Shown here: positions 1 to 8,753 of the stretch, in pieces
How positions within the stretch are numbered: the stretch's first letter is position 1
Layout: each line of letters starts with the position of its first letter
Source: Acidobacteria bacterium Ga0077551
GTDB lineage: Bacteria > Pseudomonadota > Alphaproteobacteria > Caulobacterales > Hyphomonadaceae
Assembly (NCBI GenBank): GCA_001464545.1
Contig: LNFC01000017.1
Location: 1-64,000 of the forward strand
DNA length: 64,000 nucleotides
Reading direction: 5' to 3'
Position numbers and translations under genes: made by a program
The notes under the pieces: generated by a model
Databases searched by the model: none
Told to the model about the DNA's origin: nothing
Seen by the model: only the letters and a program-made list of their open reading frames with translations

Positions 1-227
1 AGCAGCACGACGATCAGCTGAAGGAAGATCAGCAGCACGCCGCAGGTCATCGCCGCGCCGAGCGCTGTGCCGGAAATCCGGTCGATCAGCCCGATCAGGC
101 GTTTCGCGATTCCGTCCATCAGGTTTGGAACCGCCAGCACGATGAGCGGCAGGGCGAACAGTGGCAAGGTTGCGATGCCCACCCATTTGAGCGCCGTGCC
201 GAGCGTCAGGAATATCTGGCTGTCCAT
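1..227 (-). CDS. TRAP transporter small permease (DctQ-like), 3' part cut by window edge
   Basis: This is the first 75 codons of a minus-strand gene that runs off the left edge. The product begins MDSQIFLTLG and carries a hydrophobic helix at about residues 12-34, then a second one from about 57 to the edge, the layout of the small 4-TM permease of TRAP transporters. It lies 15 bp downstream of a TRAP substrate-binding protein on the same strand, which supports the call. In such systems DctQ joins DctM in the inner membrane to take up a carboxylate with Na+. The family assignment rests on context plus topology; the sequence alone would be weak. Confidence 0.7.
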   Translation of the reverse strand, partial: MDSQIFLTLGTALKWVGIATLPLFALPLIVLAVPNLMDGIAKRLIGLIDRISGTALGAAMTCGVLLIFLQLIVVL

Positions 228-242
228 GCCGCGCCTCTGAGC

Positions 243-1352
243 TTACTTGCCGAGCGCGCGGGCGGCGTAATACGGCCCGTCGGACACGCCGGCCCAGCCG
301 CGCATCAGTTTCAGCGAGGCTTCGAAGCTTTCATAGATCCGCTTCTCGATGCCATCCTTGCCGCTGGCGGCGCGCACGTCAAAGGCTGCCTCGGACATCC
401 GCTTGACCACTTCATCCGGGAACGAACGAAGCTGTGTGCCGTGTTCGCGCACCAGCAGGTCGAGGTGAACGGAGTTCTGGTAGGTGAATTCGCCGAGCGA
501 CAGGTGGTTCACGGATTCGCATGCCGCTTTCAGGATCGCCTGCTCGCTGGGGATCAGGCTGTCCCAAACGCCGCGATTGATGCCGACGGCCAAGCTCGCG
601 CCCGGCTCATGGAAGCCCGGGCCGTAGTAGAAGGGCGCCTCGCGGTGGAAGCCGAGCGAATAGTCGTTCCACGGACCAACCCATTCGGTGGCGTCGATCG
701 CACCGGTCTGCAGCGCCTGGTAAATCTCGCCGCCCGCGAGTGAGATGGACGCGCCGCCGAGGGCGCGCAGCACTTCGCCGCCCTGTCCGGGAATGCGCAT
801 CTTGAGGCCGACGAAATCGTTCAGCGAGGTCATCTCGCGCCGGAACCAGCCGCCCATCTGGTGTCCGGTATTGGCGCCCTGGATCGACTTGATGCCGAAC
901 TGTCCGGAGAGTTCATCCCACAGCGCCTGGCCGCCGCCATGGTCGATCCAGCCCATGATCTCCTGCGCCGTCATGCCGAAGGGCACGGCGGTGAAGAACG
1001 GGAAGGCGGTCGACTTGGCGGTCCAGTAGTACTCCGCGCCATGGTACATGTCGGCCGAGCCGTTCGCGACCGCATCGAAGCTCTCGAAGGGCGGCACCAG
1101 TTCGCCGGCCGCGAAGACCTTGATCTCCATCAACCCGTCCGACATCTCGAACACGCGTTCGGACACCCGTTCCGCCGCGCGGCCGAGGCCCGGCAGGCCC
1201 TTCGGCCAGGTCGTCACCATATTGAAGCGGCGCCGGCTTCGGCTGATGGCCGGGCCGGAGAGCGCCGCGCCGGATTTGGGATTTGCGAAGGTCGCTACGG
1301 CGCCCGCGAGCCCAAGGGCTCCTGCGCCGACGAGATTACGCCGGTTGATCAT
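243..1352 (-). CDS. TRAP transporter periplasmic substrate-binding protein (DctP/TakP family)
   Basis: A 369-residue periplasmic binding protein. A twin-arginine type leader is visible at residues 1-24 (RRNLVGAG then a hydrophobic stretch). The conserved KMRIPG segment (about 184-189) contains the Arg that pairs with substrate carboxylates in DctP proteins, and EWVGPWND (about 223-230) resembles the TakP branch that binds 2-oxo acids. It delivers ligand to the membrane permeases, the first of which follows at once on the same strand. Substrate is inferred only as a carboxylate or 2-oxoacid. No regulator is adjacent. Confidence 0.9.
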   Translation of the reverse strand: MINRRNLVGAGALGLAGAVATFANPKSGAALSGPAISRSRRRFNMVTTWPKGLPGLGRAAERVSERVFEMSDGLMEIKVFAAGELVPPFESFDAVANGSADMYHGAEYYWTAKSTAFPFFTAVPFGMTAQEIMGWIDHGGGQALWDELSGQFGIKSIQGANTGHQMGGWFRREMTSLNDFVGLKMRIPGQGGEVLRALGGASISLAGGEIYQALQTGAIDATEWVGPWNDYSLGFHREAPFYYGPGFHEPGASLAVGINRGVWDSLIPSEQAILKAACESVNHLSLGEFTYQNSVHLDLLVREHGTQLRSFPDEVVKRMSEAAFDVRAASGKDGIEKRIYESFEASLKLMRGWAGVSDGPYYAARALGK

Positions 1353-1410
1353 TGACTGGCCTCCCCATGTGCGCGCGTCCGTCCTCTGCGGGACCGGTCT
1401 CGCTTCGCGC

Positions 1411-2169
1411 CTACTCGTCGTCTCTCAAGGGCCGCCAGCGGTCGCCGTCAAGTACTTCCAGTGGTTTGTAGCGCCGCTTGTACGCCATCTTCGGGCTGCC
1501 CTTGACCCAGTAGCCCAGATACACGTGCGGCAGGCCAAGGTCCTGCGCATGGCGGATATGATCGAGGATCACGTGGTGGCCGAGGCTTCGGGCTTCCTGT
1601 TCGGGATCAAAGAAGGTGTAGACCATCGAGAAGCCGTCGCGCAGCACGTCGGTGATCGAGCAGGCGACCAGCGGCGCGGTCTCTTCCGGCCCGTCGCGGT
1701 ACTCGAAGATCAGGCTCTGAACCGGGCTGCCGCCGACCATCGCGACATAGTCCCGGTAGGTCATCTCGGACATGCCGCCATTGTCATGGCGCGTCTTCAC
1801 ATAGGCTTTCAGCAGACGGAACTGTTCCCGCGTTGCCTGCGAGACAACCGGACGGCGCACCAGCCCGGCGTTCTTCGCGATCACCTTGCGGTCATTGCGG
1901 CTCGTCTCATGCTCGCGTGTCGGCACGCGCACGCTGCGGCAGGCGTTGCAGCGCAGGCAGGCAGGGCGGTAAGCGATCGACTGGCTGCGGCGGAAACCGG
2001 ACTGGCTGAGCACATTGTGCACGGCGTCGGCTTCCGGAATCGCGAGGTTTGTGAACGCCTTCCGCTCCTTGCGATCGGGCAAATAGGGACAGGGGCTGGG
2101 GTTCGTGACGTAGAACCTCAGCGACCGTTCCAGGCCGGCCGGCAGCAGATGGGAATCCGTAAACTTCAT
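1411..2169 (-). CDS. bpt: Aspartate/glutamate leucyltransferase (bacterial arginyltransferase family)
   Basis: A cytoplasmic N-end-rule aminoacyl-tRNA-protein transferase that in bacteria adds Leu to N-terminal Asp/Glu and so marks proteins for ClpS/ClpAP. The ATE N-terminal domain is clear: PCPYLPDRKERKAF, then the Cys-rich YRPACLRCNACRS element. The C-terminal GNAT-like half ends in VYLGYWVKGSPKMAYK. I start at the ATG giving MKFTDSHLL (252 aa), because the longer frame begins with TTG and adds 12 residues unlike the family. The gene is 58 bp upstream of the TRAP binding protein on the same strand. Confidence 0.92.
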   Translation of the reverse strand: MKFTDSHLLPAGLERSLRFYVTNPSPCPYLPDRKERKAFTNLAIPEADAVHNVLSQSGFRRSQSIAYRPACLRCNACRSVRVPTREHETSRNDRKVIAKNAGLVRRPVVSQATREQFRLLKAYVKTRHDNGGMSEMTYRDYVAMVGGSPVQSLIFEYRDGPEETAPLVACSITDVLRDGFSMVYTFFDPEQEARSLGHHVILDHIRHAQDLGLPHVYLGYWVKGSPKMAYKRRYKPLEVLDGDRWRPLRDDE

Positions 2170-2269
2170 GCGTGTGAACGATACACCTCGCCGGGCCAGC
2201 GCCAAGGGGCCAAAACCGGGCAGGCGCGTGGCAGCGGCAAAAAAGACACACCGGCGTGGCCGGAAAGCC

Positions 2270-2956
2270 TCACGGTTGGGCGCTCAGATGAACTTTCAGG
2301 CTGATCCGGCGGTTTTGAGCGAGGTGCGGCTGGCCAGCGTCGAGCGGCCGGGTATCTGCGAGGCCGGTCACCGCCGCGAAACGGGCCGGCGCGACGCCGC
2401 CCGCCTCGAGCAGGCGGCGGGCTTCATTGGCGCGGTCAGATGAGAGATCCCAGTTGGAATATCCGGTCGTGGCGAGGCTGAAGGCATCGGTATGTCCCTC
2501 AATCGAGAGCGGGTTGCCGAGCGGCGCGAGCGTTTCGGCCGCCGCAGCCACCAGTGCCCGGCCTTCCGGCGTCAGGGCCCCGCTGGCACTCTCGAACAGG
2601 GGACGGCCAGCCGTATCCACCAGGTCGAGGCGAACCCCGTCCGGCTCCACGGAAAGGATAACGCTTTCGCCGGCGGCCTTAAGGGTCTCGGAAAGTTGCA
2701 GGAGGCTGAAGAGGTCTGCGGCTTCGGCGGGCGGCGCCGCCGGCGCGCTGGCGAGAGCCAGTTCCTTCGTCTTGAACTGGGCGGCAATGGAGGCCCGGGC
2801 ATCCGGCGAGACGCCGCTGACCAGCCACATCAACAGGAAGAAGGCCATCAGGGCGGTCAGGAAGTCGGCATACGCCATCTTCCACGTGCCCATCTTGCGG
2901 GCCGGTGGTGCAGGCATTCTGCCTGCGATTTGCCGGTGGGTCGTGGCGTAAGCCAT
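2270..2956 (-). CDS. motB: Flagellar motor stator protein MotB (MotB plug + OmpA domain)
   Basis: A 228-residue inner-membrane protein. Residues 22-48 form the MotB transmembrane segment (MGTWKMAYADFLTALMAFF), with the proton-carrying Asp at residue 31. An OmpA/MotB peptidoglycan-binding domain follows, with GHTD at 154-157 and NWDLSSDRANEARR at 168-181. It should anchor the stator to the cell wall and form the ion channel with MotA. It is shorter than enteric MotB (about 308 aa), mostly in the linker. I start at MAYATTH, which has AGGA-type signals upstream; a start 33 bp earlier lacks one. No motA is adjacent. Confidence 0.88.
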   Translation of the reverse strand: MAYATTHRQIAGRMPAPPARKMGTWKMAYADFLTALMAFFLLMWLVSGVSPDARASIAAQFKTKELALASAPAAPPAEAADLFSLLQLSETLKAAGESVILSVEPDGVRLDLVDTAGRPLFESASGALTPEGRALVAAAAETLAPLGNPLSIEGHTDAFSLATTGYSNWDLSSDRANEARRLLEAGGVAPARFAAVTGLADTRPLDAGQPHLAQNRRISLKVHLSAQP

Positions 2957-3091
2957 CGTCCTGGTTCCTGTCCTTCTGACGGAGATCATCGTGTATCAGG
3001 TCATGGTGAAACCCACGCTTCGGCGAGGGATGGGATTTCGATGAAATTCCATCTATCTGCGTCCCCAAACCCGTCCCAAAAGGAGACACTC

Positions 3092-3949
3092 ATGGCGCGC
3101 ACCGCATTTCTTGGCCTCGGGGTCATGGGCTTCCACATGGCCGGCCACCTCGCCCGCGCGGGTCACCAGGTCAGCGTCTGGAACCGCACCGCGGCCAAGT
3201 CCGCCGCCTGGACCGGCGTGCACCGGGGCGAAGCGGCAAAGGATCCGGCCTCCGCCGTCTTCGGCGCCGAGTTCGTGCTGATGTGCCTCGGCGATGACCC
3301 GGACGTGCGCGCCGTCTTCGACGCCTTCGAGCCGAGTCTCGGCGCGGGTATGACCGTCATCGACCACACCACCGCCTCCGCCGGACTCGCCCGCGAACTC
3401 GCGGCGCGTTGCAAAACGAAAGGCGCGCACTTCATCGACGCTCCGGTGTCCGGCGGCGAGGCCGGCGCGATCAACGGCAAGCTCACCATCATGTGCGGCG
3501 GAGACGAGCCCGCTTTCGCGGCCGCCGAGCCGGTGATGAACGCCTTCGCGCGCAAGATCACCCTGATCGGCGAGACCGGTTCCGGCCAGCTCGCCAAGTC
3601 CGTCAACCAGATCTGCATCGCCGGTATCGTGCAGGGCCTCGCCGAGGGCCTCCACTTTGCGGACAAGGCCGGTCTCGATCCCGCCAAGGTGATCGAGGCG
3701 ATCTCCGGCGGCGCGGCGCAAAGCTGGCAGATGGAGAACCGCTGGAAAACGATGACCGAAGGCAAGTTCGATTTCGGCTTCGCAGTCGACTGGATGCGCA
3801 AGGATCTGCGCATCACGCTGGACGCGGCCGAGGAGATCGGCGCGACCCTGCCGGTCACGGCCATCATCGATGCCTATTACGGCGAGGTGCAGGCCATGGG
3901 CGGAAACCGCTGGGACACATCGAGCCTGATTGCCCGGCTGAAGCCATAA
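3092..3949 (+). CDS. 3-hydroxyisobutyrate dehydrogenase family NAD(P)-dependent oxidoreductase
   Basis: A 285-residue beta-hydroxyacid dehydrogenase. The Rossmann motif GLGVMG is at residues 8-13, the substrate-binding DAPVSGG at about 116-122, and the catalytic Lys169 lies in GSGQLAKSVNQ with the family Asn at 172. Members oxidise 3-hydroxyisobutyrate (valine breakdown) or reduce glyoxylate/succinic semialdehyde; this one cannot be placed further by eye. The start ATG has AGGAG 7 bp upstream. The in-frame open region extends far upstream but has no homology there and crosses the divergent motB. Confidence 0.9.
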   Translation: MARTAFLGLGVMGFHMAGHLARAGHQVSVWNRTAAKSAAWTGVHRGEAAKDPASAVFGAEFVLMCLGDDPDVRAVFDAFEPSLGAGMTVIDHTTASAGLARELAARCKTKGAHFIDAPVSGGEAGAINGKLTIMCGGDEPAFAAAEPVMNAFARKITLIGETGSGQLAKSVNQICIAGIVQGLAEGLHFADKAGLDPAKVIEAISGGAAQSWQMENRWKTMTEGKFDFGFAVDWMRKDLRITLDAAEEIGATLPVTAIIDAYYGEVQAMGGNRWDTSSLIARLKP

Positions 3950-3981
3950 CGCCCCGACGGTGGGTCATGAAGGAGCGTGCC

Positions 3982-5106
3982 TTGGAAACTGCGCCCGAAC
4001 GTCAGGTTCATCTGAAAACCGGTGGTACGGGAGAGGCGCTGTATCGCCTGCATGGGCTCAAGCTTTCATATTTTACCGGCAAGCTTGAAGCCTATTTCCG
4101 GGTCAAGGGAGTCCCGTTTGAATTTGTGGGCATGGACACGGCCGACTTCCGCCGCTGCGCCCGCGAAACAGGCATCGCCCAGATGCCGCAAGTTCAGACG
4201 CCTGATGGCCGATGGCTCACCGACACAACGGCGATCATCGCGGAGTTTGAAACAGCTTTCGCGGGCCCCGCTTTGTCTCCGAAGGATGCGCTGACCCACT
4301 TCTTCAGCCTGTTGCTGGAAGATATGTTCGATGAGTGGTTGTGGCGCCCAGCGCTGTATTATCGCTGGGCCTTCGTTGAAGACCGCATACTGATGAGTTC
4401 ACAGATTGCCCGCACGATGTTGCGCGATGTTCCGCTCCCGTTCGGCGTGCGCCGCCGCCTGATCCTCGCGCGCCAGCGCCGCCAGTACCTCAGGCAAGAT
4501 GGGATAACACGCCGGACGGCGCCCGTGGTCAAAGCGCTCTACCGCGACACGCTGCAGAGGCTGGAAGCCATTTTCCGGGTACGGCCCTTCCTGATGGGAG
4601 AGCGGCCCGTCGAGGCTGACTTCGGCCTGATGGGGCCGTTCCTGCGGCACTTCTCGCACGATCCGACACCTGCCGCGATCCTGCGCGAGACCGCTCCAAA
4701 CACGCAGGCCTGGGTAGCTCGTGTTTGGGCCACGACACCTGGCGACGCCGACGCGGCCTTGCTGCCCGAAAGCGTGCCCGATGATCTTCAGGGACTGATC
4801 ACGATGGCCGCGCGCGATTACCTCCCATACCTGGCCGCCAACGCTTCGGCCGTCAGCCAGTCCGATGCGACCGTGCAGTACACGCAGGGCGGAACGGACT
4901 GGTCCGTACCCGCGGCGCCCTACCGCGCAGCATGCCTCGATGCGCTGAAAGACGCCTACGTCGCCTTGCCGGAGGCGGCGCGCACGGCCGCAGGCCTCAA
5001 ACTGGGCCCCGGCGCCGTCGCCATTCTATCGGCTCCCAAGACTGCATTTGTGCCGAATGTTCGCCGCCCGCTGGGACGCCTGTGGGAAAACGCGCGCACT
5101 GCTTGA
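3982..5106 (+). CDS. Glutathione S-transferase family protein
   Basis: A thioredoxin-fold GST N-terminal domain starts near LKLSYFTGKLEAYFRVKG, followed by the glutathione-site segment MPQVQTPDGRWLTDTTAI and a long all-helical C-terminal region. At about 374 residues it is longer than classical GSTs (about 200-220), so it may be one of the extended GST-like proteins rather than a detoxifying enzyme. I prefer the TTG start at 3982 because AGGAG lies 6 bp upstream; an ATG at 3967 overlaps that signal and has none of its own. It lies 32 bp after the dehydrogenase gene and may be cotranscribed. Confidence 0.75.
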   Translation: METAPERQVHLKTGGTGEALYRLHGLKLSYFTGKLEAYFRVKGVPFEFVGMDTADFRRCARETGIAQMPQVQTPDGRWLTDTTAIIAEFETAFAGPALSPKDALTHFFSLLLEDMFDEWLWRPALYYRWAFVEDRILMSSQIARTMLRDVPLPFGVRRRLILARQRRQYLRQDGITRRTAPVVKALYRDTLQRLEAIFRVRPFLMGERPVEADFGLMGPFLRHFSHDPTPAAILRETAPNTQAWVARVWATTPGDADAALLPESVPDDLQGLITMAARDYLPYLAANASAVSQSDATVQYTQGGTDWSVPAAPYRAACLDALKDAYVALPEAARTAAGLKLGPGAVAILSAPKTAFVPNVRRPLGRLWENARTA

Positions 5107-5155
5107 CGTTGATGGGTAACGCGCCGCAGTCTGTACCTCATCGGAGGAGGAACCG

Positions 5156-5590
5156 ATGGCGAAGTCTGAACCCAAGACAAAAGTGACGGCGGTCACGCCT
5201 AAGGATTTCATTGCTGCCCTGGAAGACGGCACCCGCAAGCAGGACGCCGAATTCCTGCTCAAGTGGATGACGAAGATTACCGGCCTCAAGCCGAAGATGT
5301 GGGGGCCGAGCATCATCGGCTTTGGCCGCTATGCCTACAGCTATGACAGCGGCCATTCCGGCGAGATGTGCATGACAGGCTTCAGCCCCCGCAAGGCGAA
5401 CATGGTGCTCTATATACTGCCCGGCTACACCGACATTTCCGAAAAACTCGCGCGCCTCGGCAAGCACAAGATCGGCAAGAGCTGCCTGTACATCATCAAG
5501 TTGGCAGACGTGGACATGAAGGTGCTGGAGGAGATCGTCCTGTTCGGCGTCGCCCATATGCGCAAGAACCACCAGACCTGGGACGCCTGA
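5156..5590 (+). CDS. DUF1801 domain protein
   Basis: A 144-residue soluble protein of the DUF1801/YdhG-like fold. The recognisable segments are the early helix DFIAALEDGTRKQDAEFLLKWM, the GFGRYAYSYDSG turn, and a C-terminal half with LYILPGYTDISEKLARLGKHKIGKSCLYI. GGAGG lies 7 bp before the ATG. The family has no firm biochemical function. It sits between the GST-like gene and the MarR-acylase pair on the same strand, with a small inverted repeat right after its stop. Confidence 0.82.
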   Translation: MAKSEPKTKVTAVTPKDFIAALEDGTRKQDAEFLLKWMTKITGLKPKMWGPSIIGFGRYAYSYDSGHSGEMCMTGFSPRKANMVLYILPGYTDISEKLARLGKHKIGKSCLYIIKLADVDMKVLEEIVLFGVAHMRKNHQTWDA

Positions 5591-5592
5591 GC

Positions 5593-5608
5593 CTCACGCT
5601 TTCGTGAG
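5593..5608 (+). terminator. Short hairpin after the DUF1801 gene
   Basis: The inverted repeat CTCACG-cttt-CGTGAG begins 3 bp after the DUF1801 stop codon. The stem is only 6 bp and no T-run follows, so it may be a weak transcript end or an mRNA-stabilising hairpin that separates DUF1801 from the MarR gene. Confidence 0.35.
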
Positions 5609-5613
5609 CGGGA

Positions 5614-5650
5614 TTGACGCCGCACCGAGATGACACCTATGGGTGTCATA
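5614..5650 (+). promoter_or_regulatory. Core promoter and palindromic operator of the MarR-acylase operon
   Basis: A perfect palindrome with 8-bp arms, ATGACACC-tatg-GGTGTCAT, occupies 5630-5649, and the ATG of the MarR gene begins at 5650. TTGACG at 5614-5619 and TATGGG at 5638-5643 (18 bp apart) would place the transcript start at or next to that ATG, giving a leaderless message. The palindrome would cover the -10 region, so a bound MarR dimer would block transcription of its own operon. The palindrome is seen directly; the promoter reading is inference. Confidence 0.65.
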
Positions 5651-6147
5651 TGGAGCTGGCCCACGACGCCTCCCTCAGCGATGACCTGCGCGATGTCCTG
5701 CGGTTTGCAGACACCGTCTCGCAGGCGCACTTCCGGCTGTCGGACATCGTTGGCAGCCTGCATGGAGACCGCCAGCTCGCCAACGCCAGCCGCGGCGTGC
5801 TGCGCTACCTGATGGCCGCCGGCCCGCGCACCGTGCCCGAAATCGCCACCTGGCGCGCCACCAGCCGCCAGTTCATCCAGCGCCTCGTGGACGCGTTGGC
5901 CGAAGAGGGCCTCGTCACGCTTAAGGACAATCCACAGCACCAGCGCTCCCGCCTCGTCGCGGTGACGCGCAAGGGCCGCGCGCGCGTCAGCGCGATGGTC
6001 GCGAAGGAAGTGCGCCTGCTCGAACAGGGCCTCGCGCGCAGCGGCGCCAGCCTCGCCGAAGTGCGCGCCGCCACCGGCCTCATCCAACGTTTCATCGGCG
6101 TGATCGATACGCTCCAGCATGACATCGACTCCGGGGGCTCCCCATGA
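5650..6147 (+). CDS. MarR family transcriptional regulator
   Basis: A 165-residue winged-helix regulator. The HTH is in TVPEIATWRATSRQFIQRLVDAL and the wing in NPQHQRSRLVAVTRKGR. MarR proteins bind palindromes as dimers and are released by small ligands. The gene is translationally coupled to the acylase gene by a 4-bp ATGA overlap, so it most likely controls that enzyme. I start at ATG 5650; a TTG at 5614 in frame would add 12 residues that cross the palindrome and is probably the -35 element instead. Confidence 0.87.
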   Translation: MELAHDASLSDDLRDVLRFADTVSQAHFRLSDIVGSLHGDRQLANASRGVLRYLMAAGPRTVPEIATWRATSRQFIQRLVDALAEEGLVTLKDNPQHQRSRLVAVTRKGRARVSAMVAKEVRLLEQGLARSGASLAEVRAATGLIQRFIGVIDTLQHDIDSGGSP

Positions 6148-8210
6148 TCCTGCGCATCCTTCGCTTTGCCGGCGCGGGGCTCATGCTCCTTGTGCTGATA
6201 GCCCTTGGATTCTCCGTTTCCTCGTGTGCCAGCAACGGCGCGCGGCTCTCCGCCCTTGAGGGAACGGCGCCGCCCGCGCCCTACCGGATCGAGCGCGATG
6301 AATACGGCGTGCCGACCATCTATGGCGAAACGGATGCGGCGACCGCCTTCGGCATCGCCTATGCCCATTCGGAAGACGACTTTGCCACCATCCAGCGCCA
6401 GGTGCTCGCCGTGCGCGGCGAACTTGGCGCCGTAGACGGGATGGAAGGGGCGCAGGCGGACTATTTCGGCAAGCTGATCGACGTGAAGGGCCAGCTCGCC
6501 GCCGGCATCGACACCGTCTCGCCCGAGGCCCGCGCCATGGCGCAAGGCTATGCGGACGGGCTCAACCTCTACGCGGCCAAGCATCCGAAGGAAGTGCTGC
6601 GTCCGCAGGTATTCCCGCTGACGGGCGACGATGTGATCGGCGGTTTTGTGCTCGTCTCGCCGCTCTTCTTCGGTGTTGATTCCACCGTCGCGCGCCTGTT
6701 CGGCAATGGCGAGATCCCGCAGGACCGCGAGCCCGAGGAGCGCGGCTCCAACGCCTTTGCCTTCGCGCCGCATCGCACGGCGGATGGCTCCACCGTCCTC
6801 GTCTCGAACTCGCACCAACCCTGGGAAGGCGCCGCCGCCTGGTACGAAGCGCGCGTTGCCAGCGGTGAAGGCTGGTCGATGCAGGGCGCGCTCTTCCCGG
6901 GCAGCCCGGTCATCCTGATGGGCCACAACGCGCATCTCGGCTGGACCAACACGGTCAACCGCGCCGACCTGACCGATGTCTACAAGCTCGTCCTCGACGA
7001 CAGCGGCAAACGCTACAAGCTCGACAGCGAATGGAAGGAGCTCACCCACCGCCATGTCTGGCTGAAAGTGAAGATGGGACCCGTCGTCGTGCCGGTTCGC
7101 CAGAGCGTCTGGGGCTCCGTGCACGGACCTGTCATCAAGAACAAGTCGGGCGCCTATGCGATCCGCTATGCCGGTTACGGAGAAGTGCGCCAGTTCGAGC
7201 AGTACTACAAACTGAGCCGCACCAAATCGCTTGAAGAGTGGCGCGGCGTGATGGCCATGCAGGCGATCCCCGCGACCAACTACATCTACGCCGACAAGCT
7301 CGGCAACATCGCCTATCTGTACAATGCCCGCCTGCCGAAGCGAGATCCCGTTATCGCCTGGGAAAACGTGTTGCCCGGAGATGACAGCAAGCTGATCTGG
7401 ACCGAATACGAGCCGCCGGAACGCATCCCCTTCCTTCTGAATCCGCCCGCCGGCTATATCGTCAACTCCAACAATCTCCCCTGGCTCGCGACCGCTCCGG
7501 CGGACGACATGAAGCCGGAAGACTATCCCGGCCTCGTCGGCATCGAGACCTGGATGACCAACCGCATCCTCCGGGCAAAGACATTGCTGGAAGCCGACGA
7601 CATCTACGACGACGCCGACATCCACCGCATCAAGTTCGACAAGGGCTATGACAAAACCTCGCGTCTCGGCGAAGCGTTTCTCGAAGCGCTGGGCGATGCC
7701 CGCGCTGCAGGAACGCTCAGCGAAGCCGTGACATTGCTTGAAGGCTGGGACTGGACCGCAGACGGGCAGGGCGCGGCCGACTCGCTCGCCCTGATCGTGC
7801 TACAGGAGTTGCAATGGAATCTCTACCAGCGCGAAGCGCAGCGCCCGGGCCGCGGCATCCTCGCCGACGCCGACGCGCACCTGCGCAAACATTTCGGCAA
7901 GCTCGACGTTCCGTATGCGGACTTCGCCCGCCTGCGCCGCGGCAAGGCCGACGTCCCCGTCCAGGGCGGTCCGGAAACCTTGCGCGCGTTGATGTACAAG
8001 CCGGATGAGGACGGCCGCTATGCCGGCATTGGCGGCGACAGCTTCATGCTGATCGTCAAATGGCCGAATGATGGCAGTGCCCCGCAGACCCAGACGATCT
8101 ACCCCTTCGGCGCCGCCATGGGCCACCCGGACTCGCCGCACTATTCGGATCAGGCGGAGATGTTCTCGAAGGAAGAGTTCAAGGTGAGCCCGCTGCCGGT
8201 CTACCCGTGA
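6144..8210 (+). CDS. Penicillin/N-acyl-homoserine lactone acylase family hydrolase
   Basis: A 688-residue Ntn hydrolase. The N-terminus is a signal peptide with a possible lipobox (residues 8-28, ending SVSSC). The alpha part contains IERDEYGVPTIYGE. Autocleavage should occur before Ser202 in RGSNAFAFAP, which becomes the catalytic N-terminal serine of the beta chain; SNSHQPWEG follows. Family members cleave amide bonds of beta-lactams, AHL signals or aculeacin-type lipopeptides in the periplasm. Substrate is not deducible. It overlaps the MarR gene by 4 bp and converges on the next gene 9 bp away. Confidence 0.9.
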   Translation: MILRILRFAGAGLMLLVLIALGFSVSSCASNGARLSALEGTAPPAPYRIERDEYGVPTIYGETDAATAFGIAYAHSEDDFATIQRQVLAVRGELGAVDGMEGAQADYFGKLIDVKGQLAAGIDTVSPEARAMAQGYADGLNLYAAKHPKEVLRPQVFPLTGDDVIGGFVLVSPLFFGVDSTVARLFGNGEIPQDREPEERGSNAFAFAPHRTADGSTVLVSNSHQPWEGAAAWYEARVASGEGWSMQGALFPGSPVILMGHNAHLGWTNTVNRADLTDVYKLVLDDSGKRYKLDSEWKELTHRHVWLKVKMGPVVVPVRQSVWGSVHGPVIKNKSGAYAIRYAGYGEVRQFEQYYKLSRTKSLEEWRGVMAMQAIPATNYIYADKLGNIAYLYNARLPKRDPVIAWENVLPGDDSKLIWTEYEPPERIPFLLNPPAGYIVNSNNLPWLATAPADDMKPEDYPGLVGIETWMTNRILRAKTLLEADDIYDDADIHRIKFDKGYDKTSRLGEAFLEALGDARAAGTLSEAVTLLEGWDWTADGQGAADSLALIVLQELQWNLYQREAQRPGRGILADADAHLRKHFGKLDVPYADFARLRRGKADVPVQGGPETLRALMYKPDEDGRYAGIGGDSFMLIVKWPNDGSAPQTQTIYPFGAAMGHPDSPHYSDQAEMFSKEEFKVSPLPVYP

Positions 8211-8219
8211 ATCTGTCGC

Positions 8220-8753
8220 TCAGGACTTGAACAGGGAATAGACAGGATCGCCGGGAAAGGCGCTGCCGATCGGCGTTCGTGTGCCGAAGCGTTCGGCCTC
8301 GGTGCCGGGCTGCAAGGGCATCTCTTCGGTCCAGTCAAACACCACCACGCGGTTGAGGATGCGCCACTCTTCGTCGCGCTTCACGAACCAGTCGAGATAG
8401 CGACCTTTCATGTCCCATTGTTGCATCTGGCCATTTGCGCCCCTCTGGCGCTGAAAGGCAGAAAAATAGCTTTCAACCACTGCACCGCCGGGGCGAAACT
8501 CAATCAGGATATTGTGGATCTGGTGAATGCCGCGCTCGATGTAGGGCAGTGTCTTCATGGCCCAGTCAACGAAGCCGCTCGCGCTGCCCTGATAGGGGCC
8601 ATGGTGGTCGGTCCCGTCGGGCCAGTAGGCTGATCTGAGCGCTGCTTCATCCGCCCGGTCGATCCCCCGGCAATACCGGAACAGGCAATCGCGAATGGCC
8701 TCCTTGGCCACAAGCTGCTCAAGTGCGTCCGTGGGAATCTGTGCGCCGCTCAT
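8220..8753 (-). CDS. SnoaL-like / NTF2-like domain protein
   Basis: A 177-residue protein of the nuclear-transport-factor-2 fold: N-terminal helix ELVAKEAIRDCLFRYCRGID, the YWPDGTDHHGPYQG segment typical of SnoaL_4 proteins, and C-terminal strands YLDWFVKRDEEWRILNRVVVFDW. Such proteins act as isomerases, dehydratases or aromatic-ring dioxygenase small-subunit relatives. Its ATG overlaps the hemB stop by 4 bp, so it is translated from the hemB message, though no role in haem synthesis is known. Confidence 0.8.
   Translation of the reverse strand: MSGAQIPTDALEQLVAKEAIRDCLFRYCRGIDRADEAALRSAYWPDGTDHHGPYQGSASGFVDWAMKTLPYIERGIHQIHNILIEFRPGGAVVESYFSAFQRQRGANGQMQQWDMKGRYLDWFVKRDEEWRILNRVVVFDWTEEMPLQPGTEAERFGTRTPIGSAFPGDPVYSLFKS

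Noticed and set aside
2492-3091. Long N-terminal extension of the 3-hydroxyisobutyrate dehydrogenase-like frame
   Set aside because: It runs antisense through motB and lacks family sequence; AGGAG and the Rossmann motif place the start at 3092.
5805-7625. Open frame of about 600 codons on the minus strand opposite the MarR-acylase pair
   Set aside because: Antisense shadow of the acylase, which has intact Ntn-hydrolase motifs; the reverse product shows no family similarity.
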